Assembly (NCBI GenBank): GCA_036560445.1
Contig: DATBRG010000028.1
Coordinates: forward strand, 1 to 24,184
Direction: 5' to 3'
Source: DATBRG01 sp036560445
Lineage (GTDB): Bacteria > Pseudomonadota > Gammaproteobacteria > Burkholderiales > Methylophilaceae
Length of the DNA stretch: 24,184 bases
This document shows positions 1 through 7,889 of this stretch, piece by piece. The position numbers and the translations under genes are program-made. Every line of letters starts with the position of its first letter. The stretch's first letter is position 1. Below the pieces are notes generated by a model that saw nothing but the letters and a program-made list of their open reading frames with translations, ran no database searches and had not been told where the DNA came from.

Positions 1-612
1 GCCAGCTGCCGTGACTGCAGGCTGCTCGTTAGTGTATCCAGGCTTGCTGTTCTGGTCTTTCACTTCACCAGACTGCCCTTTAAACAATGTCAGGTCACCG
101 CCAGAATTTGACATGTAGACGGCACCGTTACCAACCTTGACCAGAAGCTTACCATCGTATGAAGCAAGGAATTCAGTACCACGAATACCAATCGTGGCAA
201 CAGGCGTGTTAATACGGTAATTAGTCTTATTGACATGCCCAACAACACCGGTAATGGCACGTAGACCACCTTTGACCAGGCTGAAAAAGCTTTTTTCCTG
301 GCCATCAGTCTTGCCCTCATAAGCATATTCATCAACACGGAATTGCGTATTAGGTTGCAGTGAGATATAGCCGCCATCACTAAACCTTAACTGAGCACGA
401 CCATCTACTGTCTGTATGGTATCGCCAGGGTTAATCTCAGCACCTTTAGTTAAGCCTCGTTCGTGACCATCAGTACCCAGAGCCTGTACATTGCCAGATA
501 CAAACTCTACTTTTGCCGCTGCCGCACACAAACCTAGTGATGGGTAAGCTGCAGAAATAACAGCAAGAATGAAAGCCTTCTTGTTTAGTTGGAATAATGG
601 GACGGTTCTCAT
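1..612 (-). CDS. FecR-domain secreted/periplasmic protein, partial (3' end beyond left edge)
   Basis: Open frame from ATG at 612 to the window edge, giving 204 residues with no stop. Residues 1-30 form a signal peptide (hydrophobic stretch AFILAVISAAYPSLGLCA). The rest matches the FecR domain: a strand-rich region around residues 34-100, then GGLRAITG (115-122) and the typical RINTPVATIGIRGTEF block (133-148). FecR domains of this kind are predicted periplasmic beta-rich sensor or scaffold modules. This one lacks the N-terminal anti-sigma region of true FecR, because it begins with a signal peptide, and no FecI-type sigma factor is visible. AGGAG lies 8 nt before the ATG. It follows the TPR/beta-barrel gene by 147 nt on the same strand, so the two may be co-transcribed. 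In related gene sets such FecR proteins can sit beside or be fused to CHASE2 adenylate cyclases, but what lies downstream here cannot be seen. The family call is firm; the function is unknown. Confidence 0.85.
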   Translation of the reverse strand, partial: MRTVPLFQLNKKAFILAVISAAYPSLGLCAAAAKVEFVSGNVQALGTDGHERGLTKGAEINPGDTIQTVDGRAQLRFSDGGYISLQPNTQFRVDEYAYEGKTDGQEKSFFSLVKGGLRAITGVVGHVNKTNYRINTPVATIGIRGTEFLASYDGKLLVKVGNGAVYMSNSGGDLTLFKGQSGEVKDQNSKPGYTNEQPAVTAAG

Positions 613-759
613 GACGGGCTCCTGACTTGACACATACAAAATTTAACTAAACGGATAAGACCACAGAAAAATACATGGTGCAATGAACCACATCACACTT
701 TAATAAATTAGCTGACAAAGCATCTATTATCTATATTTGCCCAATACAAGCGTTAAGCT

Positions 760-2094
760 TTACCAATTAAAATCACGGCGAAAACTTACCGAAAGTAAAT
801 ATCTATCGTACTCGTAAATTATTATATTTGAATCATTCTTTGTGTAGCTAAACTGTGGCTTGATTGTCCAACCATTACCTGGGAAATAGCGTATACCAAG
901 CGATAAATCATACTGGTCATCACTACGTGGCTTGAGAAAAGAAGGATCTGGACCACCATAATTCCTGTATTCGTAGGTAGCGGCAGCATAAACTACCGTT
1001 TTAGGATTGTAAGCAAACTGTCCACCTGCACGCAGACCATAAAAATTGTTCCCCAGATGTGGGACACCCGATGCACGTTCTACTTCATCACCTACATACG
1101 CACTAAAAAAAGCCACTGGAGACTTATCCCCAGCAAAAGCATGCCCCCAGCCTGCGCCTACGACATGTCGATCAGCATCACGAATCGATTCAGCCGGGTA
1201 TTCCAGACGTGTTGCCTGGAAAAACAAGCTGAGTTGATTAATGGAATCCCAATCGTACTGCCACTGCCCATTCAAGCCATAAGCATGGCGAAATTGTGTA
1301 CTATTTACATAGTAATCACTATCTTGAGCTGCCAAGGTATAGGTATTGGAACCCCACTTGTACTGACTACCTAAATTGAAGTCCACTGAATCTGTATCGA
1401 AGCTCTGCTGCGACGTATTTACTTTCTCACCTGCGCTAAAACCGCCAAACAAGGAAAGGTTTTGTGAAAATGGATATTGGAAGGATACGCCGCCCGTGTA
1501 ATTAATAAAGTTACTCGGCCTTTGTTGGCCACTTTTACTAAGCGGCAGGGGTACTCCCCCGAAAGCTGGCGGAGCGACCGTACTTACACTCGTTGCACTA
1601 TTCACATTTGAATCATGCCCGAAAGTAAAATCCAGGAAAGCGGCAAAACGAGTGCTCAAACCTAAATTTTTGTCGATTGCCGAGAGGTAACTATTAATGA
1701 CTTGCTTGGCATCTTCTGGCGGCTGCTGTTGCAACACATTCTGAAATTCAGCTTTTGCTGTTTCATTCTCGCCCAGCAGGTAATAGCCTTTTGCGATTTC
1801 CGCCCTTGCCTCAGCATTATTGGGGTCTACCGCAAGAACACGCTCCAGTGCAAATACACCGCGCGTCACATTGCCGCTATCTATCGCCGCAACACCAAAC
1901 AGGGAATCAAAATCCACATCACCAGAACGCGCTGATTCCAATGGTTCCAACATCTCATAGGCTGCTTTGGAATCCCCTGATTTGATTAATGCGGCTGCCG
2001 ACATCAGGGTTTGATCTTGGACTGCAAAGGCTTGTGGAAGATTAGTGAGCACAAAAGCCAGAACGACCAGTATGCGCAGACGAGCTGTCACCAT
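760..2094 (-). CDS. TPR-containing outer-membrane beta-barrel protein (SLAM/DUF560-like)
   Basis: 444 residues. Residues 1-24 are a signal peptide ending in AFA. Residues about 27-150 are helical TPR-like repeats (GDSKAAYEMLEPL, GNVTRGVFALERVLAVDPNN, GENETAKAEFQNVLQQQP). From about residue 155 there are alternating amphipathic strands starting with FLDFTFGHDSNVN, rich in Tyr, Phe, Gly and Asn, and the protein ends in the aromatic VSFRRDFNW expected of a BAM-inserted barrel. This layout resembles the surface lipoprotein assembly modifier (SLAM, DUF560) family and related TPR-porins, so an export or surface-display role at the outer membrane is possible. No surface lipoprotein substrate is visible nearby. 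The start is supported by AGGGGCG about 10 nt upstream. It is followed by the FecR-domain gene. Base composition is visibly AT-richer than the ftsK block. The barrel architecture is clear; the exact family assignment is moderate. Confidence 0.75.
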   Translation of the reverse strand: MVTARLRILVVLAFVLTNLPQAFAVQDQTLMSAAALIKSGDSKAAYEMLEPLESARSGDVDFDSLFGVAAIDSGNVTRGVFALERVLAVDPNNAEARAEIAKGYYLLGENETAKAEFQNVLQQQPPEDAKQVINSYLSAIDKNLGLSTRFAAFLDFTFGHDSNVNSATSVSTVAPPAFGGVPLPLSKSGQQRPSNFINYTGGVSFQYPFSQNLSLFGGFSAGEKVNTSQQSFDTDSVDFNLGSQYKWGSNTYTLAAQDSDYYVNSTQFRHAYGLNGQWQYDWDSINQLSLFFQATRLEYPAESIRDADRHVVGAGWGHAFAGDKSPVAFFSAYVGDEVERASGVPHLGNNFYGLRAGGQFAYNPKTVVYAAATYEYRNYGGPDPSFLKPRSDDQYDLSLGIRYFPGNGWTIKPQFSYTKNDSNIIIYEYDRYLLSVSFRRDFNW

Positions 2095-2207
2095 TTAAAA
2101 CGCCCCTGTTAAAATTAACTATGTATTTTGACTAACTTAGCCTAACTATACATAAACAATAGGATTTTTAACAGTATTACCTTATTTCCCGTAGGCCAAT
2201 TCAAAAT

Positions 2208-2227
2208 TTGTTGTAAATTAACAACAA
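2208..2227. promoter_or_regulatory. 20-nt near-perfect palindrome upstream of the TPR/barrel gene
   Basis: TTGTTGT (2208-2214) and ACAACAA (2221-2227) are exact reverse complements around AAATTA, with a single mismatched pair inside. It lies in the 186-nt AT-rich gap between lolA and the TPR/barrel gene, about 114 nt before that gene's ATG. It has no following T-run and short weak pairs, so it reads better as a protein-binding site than as a terminator. Function is inferred only. Confidence 0.35.
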
Positions 2228-2280
2228 TATCTTGTAACCATATGAATATTAATAATAGTTGTTATGCATAATGGCTGTAG

Positions 2281-2886
2281 TTATTCCCCAACAACATCCG
2301 CGCCAGCAGGGGGAATAAAGCGAAACGCCTGCGCAAGTAATTTAGGGTTACGCTCCAACTTGGTAAATTCAATTACAGTCATATGACCAAAGCTGTCATG
2401 TAGCTCCATTTCCTGTAATGCATCGCCCTTAAACCCGATGAACACCTGCTCAAATCCACTTTCCTTGTCTTTGGGGGTTGCCTGCACCCACTCAAGTTCG
2501 TCCTGGCGGCCCTCATCCTTAAGCACAAACCCCTTTTCCATTTCCTTACTGCCTGCCAATAAAGCAGCAGGGCTTGAGCCTAAAGCCTTGCTCAATTCCC
2601 GCACAGTGACCTGATTAAGCTCCGGGTCAAATAACCAGACTTTTTCACCATCGCCAACAATCAACTGCACATAAGGTTTGTTGTAGTCCCAACGAAACTT
2701 CCCCGGACGCTGGAGCTGCATATTGCCATCCACTTCCTGAACCTTGCGCCCTTGGTTATCCACTACGGTCTGGTGAAACTGCGCCCGCATGGCATTGGTG
2801 TTCTGGAAAAACGCTTTGAGCCTGTCGACACCGCCAGCATTGGCGACTATCGGCATAGCTAAAATCAAGGCTGATATTAATCTCAT
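2281..2886 (-). CDS. lolA: Outer-membrane lipoprotein carrier protein LolA
   Basis: 201 residues from the ATG at 2886. LolA is the periplasmic chaperone that takes lipoproteins released by LolCDE and hands them to LolB at the outer membrane. The protein starts with a short signal peptide (MRLISALILAMPIVANA) and continues with family features: LKAFFQNTNAMRAQFHQTV, the core PGKFRWDYNKPY, and GEKVWLFDPELNQVTVR. The frame stays open upstream to 2976, but that version would run 80 nt into ftsK and bury the signal peptide. The ATG at 2886 sits 7 nt after the ftsK stop with a weak AGAG 5-9 nt before it, and gives the usual LolA length. The ftsK-lolA order is common in betaproteobacteria and implies one transcript. 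Confidence 0.95.
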   Translation of the reverse strand: MRLISALILAMPIVANAGGVDRLKAFFQNTNAMRAQFHQTVVDNQGRKVQEVDGNMQLQRPGKFRWDYNKPYVQLIVGDGEKVWLFDPELNQVTVRELSKALGSSPAALLAGSKEMEKGFVLKDEGRQDELEWVQATPKDKESGFEQVFIGFKGDALQEMELHDSFGHMTVIEFTKLERNPKLLAQAFRFIPPAGADVVGE

Positions 2887-2893
2887 AAAATCT

Positions 2894-5188
2894 CTATTCG
2901 GATCTAGGGGCCAAAACTTCACGATTACCATTGGTTTGCATAGCCGAAACCAGGCCAGCCCGTTCCATCTCTTCAATTAAGCGTGCCGCACGGTTATAAC
3001 CTATGCGCAATTGGCGCTGAATCGCAGAGATTGAAGCACGACGTGTTTTCATGACAATAGCAACAGCTTCGTCGTATAAAGGATCAGACTCGCCACCGTT
3101 CATCGTCATGCCGCCATCACTGTCGCCGCCCTCTTCTGCCGTATTATCGAGTATGCCTTCGATATAGTTTGGCTCACCCAATGATTTCAAATGCTCGACC
3201 ACTCGGTGCACTTCCTGATCTGACACGAACGCCCCATGGATACGCTGCGGATAGCTTGTACCCGGTGGCTGATAGAGCATATCGCCCTGCCCCAGCAAGG
3301 CTTCTGCCCCCATCTGGTCAAGGATGGTGCGCGAGTCAATCTTGCTGGAAACTTGGAAAGCCACACGTGTAGGGATATTTGCCTTGATAAGACCGGTGAT
3401 TACATCAACCGATGGCCGTTGTGTGGCTAACACCAGGTGAATGCCCGAAGCTCTGGCTTTCTGCGCAAGACGAGCTATGAGCTCTTCGACCTTCTTACCG
3501 ACAACCATCATCATATCGGCCAGCTCATCAATCACCACCACAATCAATGGCAGCTCCTCCAGTGGCTCGGGGCTATCTGGCGTCAGGGTAAACGGGTTAG
3601 TCAGTGGGGTGCCTTCTTTCTGCGAATCACGCAGCTTCTGGTTAAACCCAGCGAGGTTACGCACCCCAAAGGTGGACATTAACTTGTAGCGTCGCTCCAT
3701 CTCTGCAACACACCAGTTGAGAGCATTGGCAGCCTGGCGCATATCAGTAACCACGGGAGCGTACAGATGTGGGATACCCTCGTATACCGATAGTTCCAGC
3801 ATCTTAGGGTCGACTAGTATCAGCCTCACTTTACTAGGCTCCGCCTTGTAAAGCAGGCTCAATATCATGGCATTGATTGCGACCGATTTGCCAGAGCCGG
3901 TGGTCCCAGCTACCAGCACATGCGGCATCTTCGCCAGATCAGCAACCACGGGCTTACCAGCAATATCCTTGCCCAACGCAATAGCCAGCGGCGAATGCAT
4001 GTCGGCATAAACCTTGGAACCCAATATCTCGGAGAGAAAGACTATCTGGCGTTTTGGATTGGGGATTTCCAGCCCCATACAGGTTTTGCCCGGAATGGTC
4101 TCAACCACACGTATGCTGACTACAGATAGTGCTCGCGCGAGGTCTTTCGATAGATTAGTGACTTGGCTACCCTTCACACCTGGGGCTGGTTCCAACTCAT
4201 AGCGTGTAATCACCGGGCCAGGCAAGGCAGTTAGCACCTTGACCTCAATACCGAAATCCATAAGCTTGCGCTCGATCAGGCGTGAGGTGAAATCAAGAGT
4301 CTCGGCGGATTGCAGCTCCACCTCACCATGTGGCTCATCAAGCAAATGCAGCGGCGGGAGTGGGGAGTCTGGCAGGGTTTCAAATAAGGCTACCTGCCGC
4401 TCTTTTTCAACGCGATCACTCTTGGCGATTTCTAGCGCTGGCATCTCGATCTGCACCGGTGGGCGATCTTCAGTACGTTTGCGTTCGCTATCCACGAATT
4501 CGTTACGTAACTGTTCCGCCACCCTGCCAGCAAGCCTGTCCTGCCTGTCTTGCCACTTGTTACGGACAAACTGGTATGTAAACAGTATAGCGCCGCCCAG
4601 TTTCTCGGTCATCATGATCCATGACCAGCCAGTAAACAGGCTGAAACCTATAGCCAGCAGCATTAGCAAGACCATGGTAGAGCCCGCGAAGCCAAACATG
4701 GTACGCAATACCTGATCCGTTACGCCACCCAACATGCCACCTGGAGCCAAAGGCAAATGTACGGGCAAAGCAATAAGGTGCCCGGCTTCCAATGCGCTGG
4801 AGGCCACCAGCAACATGGCAAAACCGACTATATTGAATAGCAGTAATGGGCGTTGGCTTAAAGCGACTACCTCCAACCGCAGATAGACCAACCACATGGC
4901 ATAAAAAGCCAGGACTACCCACCACCAGGCGGAAAACCCGAACAGATACAATAGGATATCTGCCGCCCACGCACCGACGGCCCCACCCGCATTGTGAATA
5001 GCCGCGCTATCACTGGTACTGTGAGACCATGATGGGTCATCACGCTGGTAACTGGCAAGAATGACCGCAAGATAACTGCCAACCAGCACCAATGCCAGCC
5101 ACCAAGCCTCACGAACTAGGCCATGGGTTGGAGCCGGGGCAGCCTCACGGCGGCTATTGAGCGGGGAAGATTTTTTCTGGAAAAACAA
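2894..5188 (-). CDS. ftsK: DNA translocase FtsK (short form)
   Basis: 764 residues. FtsK is the septal ATP-driven DNA pump that clears and aligns chromosome ends at division and activates XerCD at dif. Four or five hydrophobic segments lie at about residues 29-47, 75-105, 115-130 and 165-195. They are followed by a short charged linker and the RecA-like motor with Walker A GTTGSGKS (428-435), Walker B VVVIDELAD (550-558) and the ATQRPS motif (588-593). The C-terminal winged-helix gamma domain (about 703-760, ISAIQRQLRIGYNRAARLIEEM) reads KOPS DNA. It lacks the long proline/glutamine linker of E. coli FtsK, like many betaproteobacterial versions. The only good start is TTG at 5188; no in-frame ATG or GTG lies upstream before a stop, and the ribosome-binding site is weak. 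It is divergent from oxyR and 7 nt from lolA. Confidence 0.95.
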   Translation of the reverse strand: MFFQKKSSPLNSRREAAPAPTHGLVREAWWLALVLVGSYLAVILASYQRDDPSWSHSTSDSAAIHNAGGAVGAWAADILLYLFGFSAWWWVVLAFYAMWLVYLRLEVVALSQRPLLLFNIVGFAMLLVASSALEAGHLIALPVHLPLAPGGMLGGVTDQVLRTMFGFAGSTMVLLMLLAIGFSLFTGWSWIMMTEKLGGAILFTYQFVRNKWQDRQDRLAGRVAEQLRNEFVDSERKRTEDRPPVQIEMPALEIAKSDRVEKERQVALFETLPDSPLPPLHLLDEPHGEVELQSAETLDFTSRLIERKLMDFGIEVKVLTALPGPVITRYELEPAPGVKGSQVTNLSKDLARALSVVSIRVVETIPGKTCMGLEIPNPKRQIVFLSEILGSKVYADMHSPLAIALGKDIAGKPVVADLAKMPHVLVAGTTGSGKSVAINAMILSLLYKAEPSKVRLILVDPKMLELSVYEGIPHLYAPVVTDMRQAANALNWCVAEMERRYKLMSTFGVRNLAGFNQKLRDSQKEGTPLTNPFTLTPDSPEPLEELPLIVVVIDELADMMMVVGKKVEELIARLAQKARASGIHLVLATQRPSVDVITGLIKANIPTRVAFQVSSKIDSRTILDQMGAEALLGQGDMLYQPPGTSYPQRIHGAFVSDQEVHRVVEHLKSLGEPNYIEGILDNTAEEGGDSDGGMTMNGGESDPLYDEAVAIVMKTRRASISAIQRQLRIGYNRAARLIEEMERAGLVSAMQTNGNREVLAPRSE

Positions 5189-5260
5189 GATATATGGATA
5201 CCCGATGTTTATGAATAACTTTGCAGATAAATTAACAAGCTGATTAACGTATTATTGCTT

Positions 5261-5290
5261 TTGATTATAGCAGTATCAACAAGCTAATAT
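5261..5290 (+). promoter_or_regulatory. Possible oxyR promoter
   Basis: TTGATT (5261-5266) and TAATAT (5285-5290) lie 18 nt apart in the 150-nt ftsK/oxyR divergent gap, each with four of six consensus matches. The oxyR ATG follows 48 nt later. This is a weak pattern in AT-rich DNA and is offered only as a candidate. Confidence 0.25.
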
Positions 5291-5338
5291 ATTTAGTCAA
5301 AATCCGCGTAAAATCTCAACTCCGAATCGGATGCAGAT

Positions 5339-6280
5339 ATGACTCTTACTGAATTACGTTACGTTGTTGCAGTTGCCCGTGAACGGCATTTCGGCCGCGC
5401 GGCCGAGGCTTCTTTTGTCAGCCAGCCAACACTCAGTGTTGGCATCAAAAAACTGGAAGAGGAACTGGGTGTTGCCATATTTGAACGCGGATCAAACGAG
5501 ATCACACTAACTCCAGTCGGCGAGCTGATTGTGGCCCAGGCCGAGCGTATTCTGGAAGAAGCTTCTGGCATCAAGGCCATCGCTGAACAAAGTGGCGATC
5601 CCCTTGCCCATCCATTGCGACTGGGTGCCATCTACACAGTTGGGCCATATTTATTGCCGCAGATTTTGCCCATACTGCGCAAGAACGCCCCAGACATGCA
5701 GCTCATCATTCAGGAAGGTTATACCGGTAGCCTGAGAGAGCAACTGAAACACGGCAAACTGGATTTGATCATCATTTCTTTACCATTCACTGAGCCAGGC
5801 GTAATCACACAGCCTTTGTTTGATGAGCCATTTCAGCTAGCACTACCAGCGGACCATGCATGGAGCAAGCAAACCAGTATTTCCCCTGCAGCTCTGGGTG
5901 ATGAAACAGTTCTTTTATTGGGTGCTGGCCACTGCTTTCGCGACCAGGTACTCAAGATATGCCCACAACTAGGCAAAAGCCAGACAGCAAATGGCATGCA
6001 GCAAACGTTGGAGGGCAGTTCGTTGGAGACCATCCGTTACATGGTGACTTCCGGCGTCGGTATGACTGTTTTGCCCTCTACCGCTTGCGTGCCCACGCGT
6101 GAAGAAAATCGCATGCTCACATTCCGCCCATTTGATGCCCCAGTCCCTATGCGACGTGTTGCACTGGCCTGGCGCAAAAGCTTCCCACGTCCGCAAGCGG
6201 TAGAGATAGTCCGGCAAGCAATACTAAGCAGTCATTTAACAGGTATCGTACCGCTGGACTTGCCACCAGCTGAGAGCTGA
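5339..6280 (+). CDS. oxyR: Hydrogen-peroxide-responsive LysR-type regulator OxyR
   Basis: 313 residues. An N-terminal LysR winged helix-turn-helix (about residues 1-60, with HFGRAAEASFVSQPTLSVGI) is followed by a substrate-binding-type regulatory domain (about 90-300). The redox centre is intact: GHCFRDQVLKIC places Cys199 and Cys208 with the same numbering and nine-residue spacing as E. coli OxyR, where peroxide forms the 199-208 disulfide that switches the tetramer to its activating form. The next two genes, dps and trxB, encode typical members of the peroxide response, so OxyR probably controls its neighbours. The start ATG has only a weak GGA upstream. I could not see a full four-part OxyR site (ATAG-N7-CTAT repeats) in the ftsK/oxyR or oxyR/dps gaps. 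Confidence 0.95.
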   Translation: MTLTELRYVVAVARERHFGRAAEASFVSQPTLSVGIKKLEEELGVAIFERGSNEITLTPVGELIVAQAERILEEASGIKAIAEQSGDPLAHPLRLGAIYTVGPYLLPQILPILRKNAPDMQLIIQEGYTGSLREQLKHGKLDLIIISLPFTEPGVITQPLFDEPFQLALPADHAWSKQTSISPAALGDETVLLLGAGHCFRDQVLKICPQLGKSQTANGMQQTLEGSSLETIRYMVTSGVGMTVLPSTACVPTREENRMLTFRPFDAPVPMRRVALAWRKSFPRPQAVEIVRQAILSSHLTGIVPLDLPPAES

Positions 6281-6308
6281 TTGCAATCCTCATATGCGAA
6301 CCTAACAT
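6281..6308 (+). promoter_or_regulatory. Possible dps promoter
   Basis: TTGCAA (6281-6286) and TAACAT (6303-6308) are separated by 16 nt, each matching four of six consensus positions, 49 nt before the dps ATG. Transcription would begin just before the palindrome at 6319-6333. Pattern only. Confidence 0.25.
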
Positions 6309-6318
6309 TTTCGTGGCG

Positions 6319-6333
6319 GTCACTAATAGTGAC
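6319..6333. promoter_or_regulatory. Perfect 15-nt palindrome in the dps leader
   Basis: GTCACTA-A-TAGTGAC is an exact inverted repeat with a one-base centre, 23 nt before the dps start and just upstream of a strong AAGGAG (6345-6350). The one-base centre makes it a poor RNA hairpin but a good dimer-binding site. It does not fit the spaced OxyR motif. Confidence 0.4.
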
Positions 6334-6356
6334 TCATTAACTTTAAGGAGATATTC

Positions 6357-6821
6357 ATGGATATCGGTATTAACGAAAAAGATCGCAAGAAAATCGCTGA
6401 TGGCCTCTCCCACCTACTGGCTGACACCTACACGCTTTATCTCAAAACCCATTACTTCCACTGGAATGTGACTGGGCCAATGTTCCAAACTTTGCACCTG
6501 ATGTTCGAAGCCCAATACACCGAGCTGGCACTGGCAGTGGACCTGGTTGCCGAGCGTATCCGCTCATTGGATTTCTATGCGCCCGGCACCTATCGTGACT
6601 TCGTCAAGATGGCTTCCATCAAGGAAAGTGAATCGGTGCCAAAAGCACAGGACATGATACGTGAGCTGGTTGCCGGCCATGAAGCTGTGGTACGAACCGC
6701 ACGCTCCGTATTCCCTGCTGCAGAAAAAGCAGCCGATGAAGCCACGGCCGACCTGCTGACTCAACGCCTGCAATTGCACGAAAAGACTGCGTGGATGCTG
6801 CGTAGTTTGCTGGAGAAATAA
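6357..6821 (+). CDS. dps: Dps-family DNA-protecting ferritin-like protein
   Basis: 154 residues, the usual Dps size. Dps forms a hollow dodecamer that oxidises Fe(II) with peroxide and stores the iron, protecting DNA from Fenton damage. The inter-subunit ferroxidase ligands are visible: His35 in YFHWN, His47 in TLHLMF, Asp62 and Glu66 in VDLVAERI. Their spacings of 12, 15 and 4 are exactly those of characterised Dps sites. There is no long lysine-rich N-terminal tail, so direct DNA binding of the E. coli kind is uncertain. AAGGAG 6 nt before the ATG predicts strong translation. It lies between oxyR and trxB, 76 nt after oxyR, which supports peroxide induction. Confidence 0.95.
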   Translation: MDIGINEKDRKKIADGLSHLLADTYTLYLKTHYFHWNVTGPMFQTLHLMFEAQYTELALAVDLVAERIRSLDFYAPGTYRDFVKMASIKESESVPKAQDMIRELVAGHEAVVRTARSVFPAAEKAADEATADLLTQRLQLHEKTAWMLRSLLEK

Positions 6822-6886
6822 AGCTCTGCTTGAAAATTAAGAATTACGCCGCATATCAAGATTTAAATAACTAAAGGTAAAGAACT

Positions 6887-7837
6887 ATGTCCGCCAAACA
6901 CGCACACCTGCTAATCCTGGGTTCAGGCCCGGCAGGCTACTCTGCAGCCGTTTACGCAGCCCGCGCCAACCTCAAACCTGTATTGATTACTGGCATCGCC
7001 CAGGGTGGCCAGCTCATGACTACAACTGAGGTCGACAACTGGCCAGCTGATGCTGATGGTGTGCAAGGGCCGGAGCTTATGGAACGCTTTCAGAAGCATG
7101 CCGAGCGGTTCAACACGGAGATGATCTTTGACCACATCCATACCGCTCACCTCAAGGAAAAACCGATTCGCCTGGTCGGCGATTCCGGCGAGTACACCTG
7201 CGATGCGCTGATTATCTCCACTGGTGCCTCAGCACAATATCTGGGCTTGCCGTCAGAAGAGAAATTCTCTGGCAAGGGTGTTTCTGCTTGTGCGACATGT
7301 GACGGATTTTTCTACCGCAATCAGGATGTCGCCGTCATCGGTGGTGGCAATACTGCGGTGGAAGAAGCGCTTTACCTGGCCAACATCGCCAGCAAGGTCA
7401 CTCTGGTACACAGGCGCGACAAGTTCAAGGCTGAAGCTATCTTGGTGGATAAGCTTATGGAGCGGGTAAAAGAAGGCAAGATCGTACTGGAACTATTCCA
7501 TACTCTGGATGAAGTGCTGGGTGACGACACCGGCGTTACTGGCATGCGCATCAAGAATAGCCAGACCGGTGCGACCAAAGACATCGAGCTCAAAGGAGTA
7601 TTCATTGCTATTGGCCACAAGCCAAATACAGACCTCTTCGAAGGGCAACTGGAGATGGAAGGCGGCTATATAGTGACCCAGGCTGGCCGTAAGGGCAATT
7701 TCACCGCGACCAGTATTCCTGGGGTGTTTGCTGCTGGTGACGTGCAAGACCACATCTATCGGCAAGCTGTCACTAGCGCGGGAACAGGCTGTATGGCAGC
7801 GCTGGATGCTGAGCGTTACCTGGACAACCTGAAGTAG
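6887..7837 (+). CDS. trxB: Thioredoxin-disulfide reductase
   Basis: 316 residues, the normal bacterial length. The enzyme is an FAD protein that uses NADPH to reduce thioredoxin in the cytoplasm. In order: the FAD-binding GSGPAGYSAAVYAARA (12-27), the redox-active CATC (Cys135 and Cys138), the NADPH-binding GGGNTAVEEA (152-161) with HRR (175-177), and the C-terminal FAD motif GVFAAGDVQD. AAAGG lies about 10 nt before the ATG. It is 65 nt after dps and 52 nt before the Smr gene on the same strand. In many betaproteobacteria trxB and an Smr gene lie next to ftsK; here oxyR and dps separate them. Confidence 0.97.
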   Translation: MSAKHAHLLILGSGPAGYSAAVYAARANLKPVLITGIAQGGQLMTTTEVDNWPADADGVQGPELMERFQKHAERFNTEMIFDHIHTAHLKEKPIRLVGDSGEYTCDALIISTGASAQYLGLPSEEKFSGKGVSACATCDGFFYRNQDVAVIGGGNTAVEEALYLANIASKVTLVHRRDKFKAEAILVDKLMERVKEGKIVLELFHTLDEVLGDDTGVTGMRIKNSQTGATKDIELKGVFIAIGHKPNTDLFEGQLEMEGGYIVTQAGRKGNFTATSIPGVFAAGDVQDHIYRQAVTSAGTGCMAALDAERYLDNLK

Positions 7838-7889
7838 TTGAGCTGGTTAATACCTTTAACCCAAGGGCGTTTCACTCAAGGATGCGTTT

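Noticed and set aside
2887..2976. Longer LolA start at 2976
   Set aside because: Would overlap ftsK by 80 nt and put 30 non-hydrophobic residues before an evident signal peptide; the ATG at 2886 fits the family.
4239..4715. 158-codon plus-strand open frame inside ftsK
   Set aside because: Antisense to the well-conserved linker and membrane region of ftsK; serine- and arginine-rich text with no domain. Shadow of coding bias.
5267..5300. Possible OxyR-binding site in the ftsK/oxyR gap
   Set aside because: Only the first ATAG and a partial third element (ATAT) fit the ATAG-N7-CTAT spacing; too few matches to claim.
7845..7861. GGTTAA/TTAACC inverted repeat between trxB and smr as a terminator
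   Set aside because: Six AT-rich pairs and no T-run; too weak, and the genes look co-transcribed.
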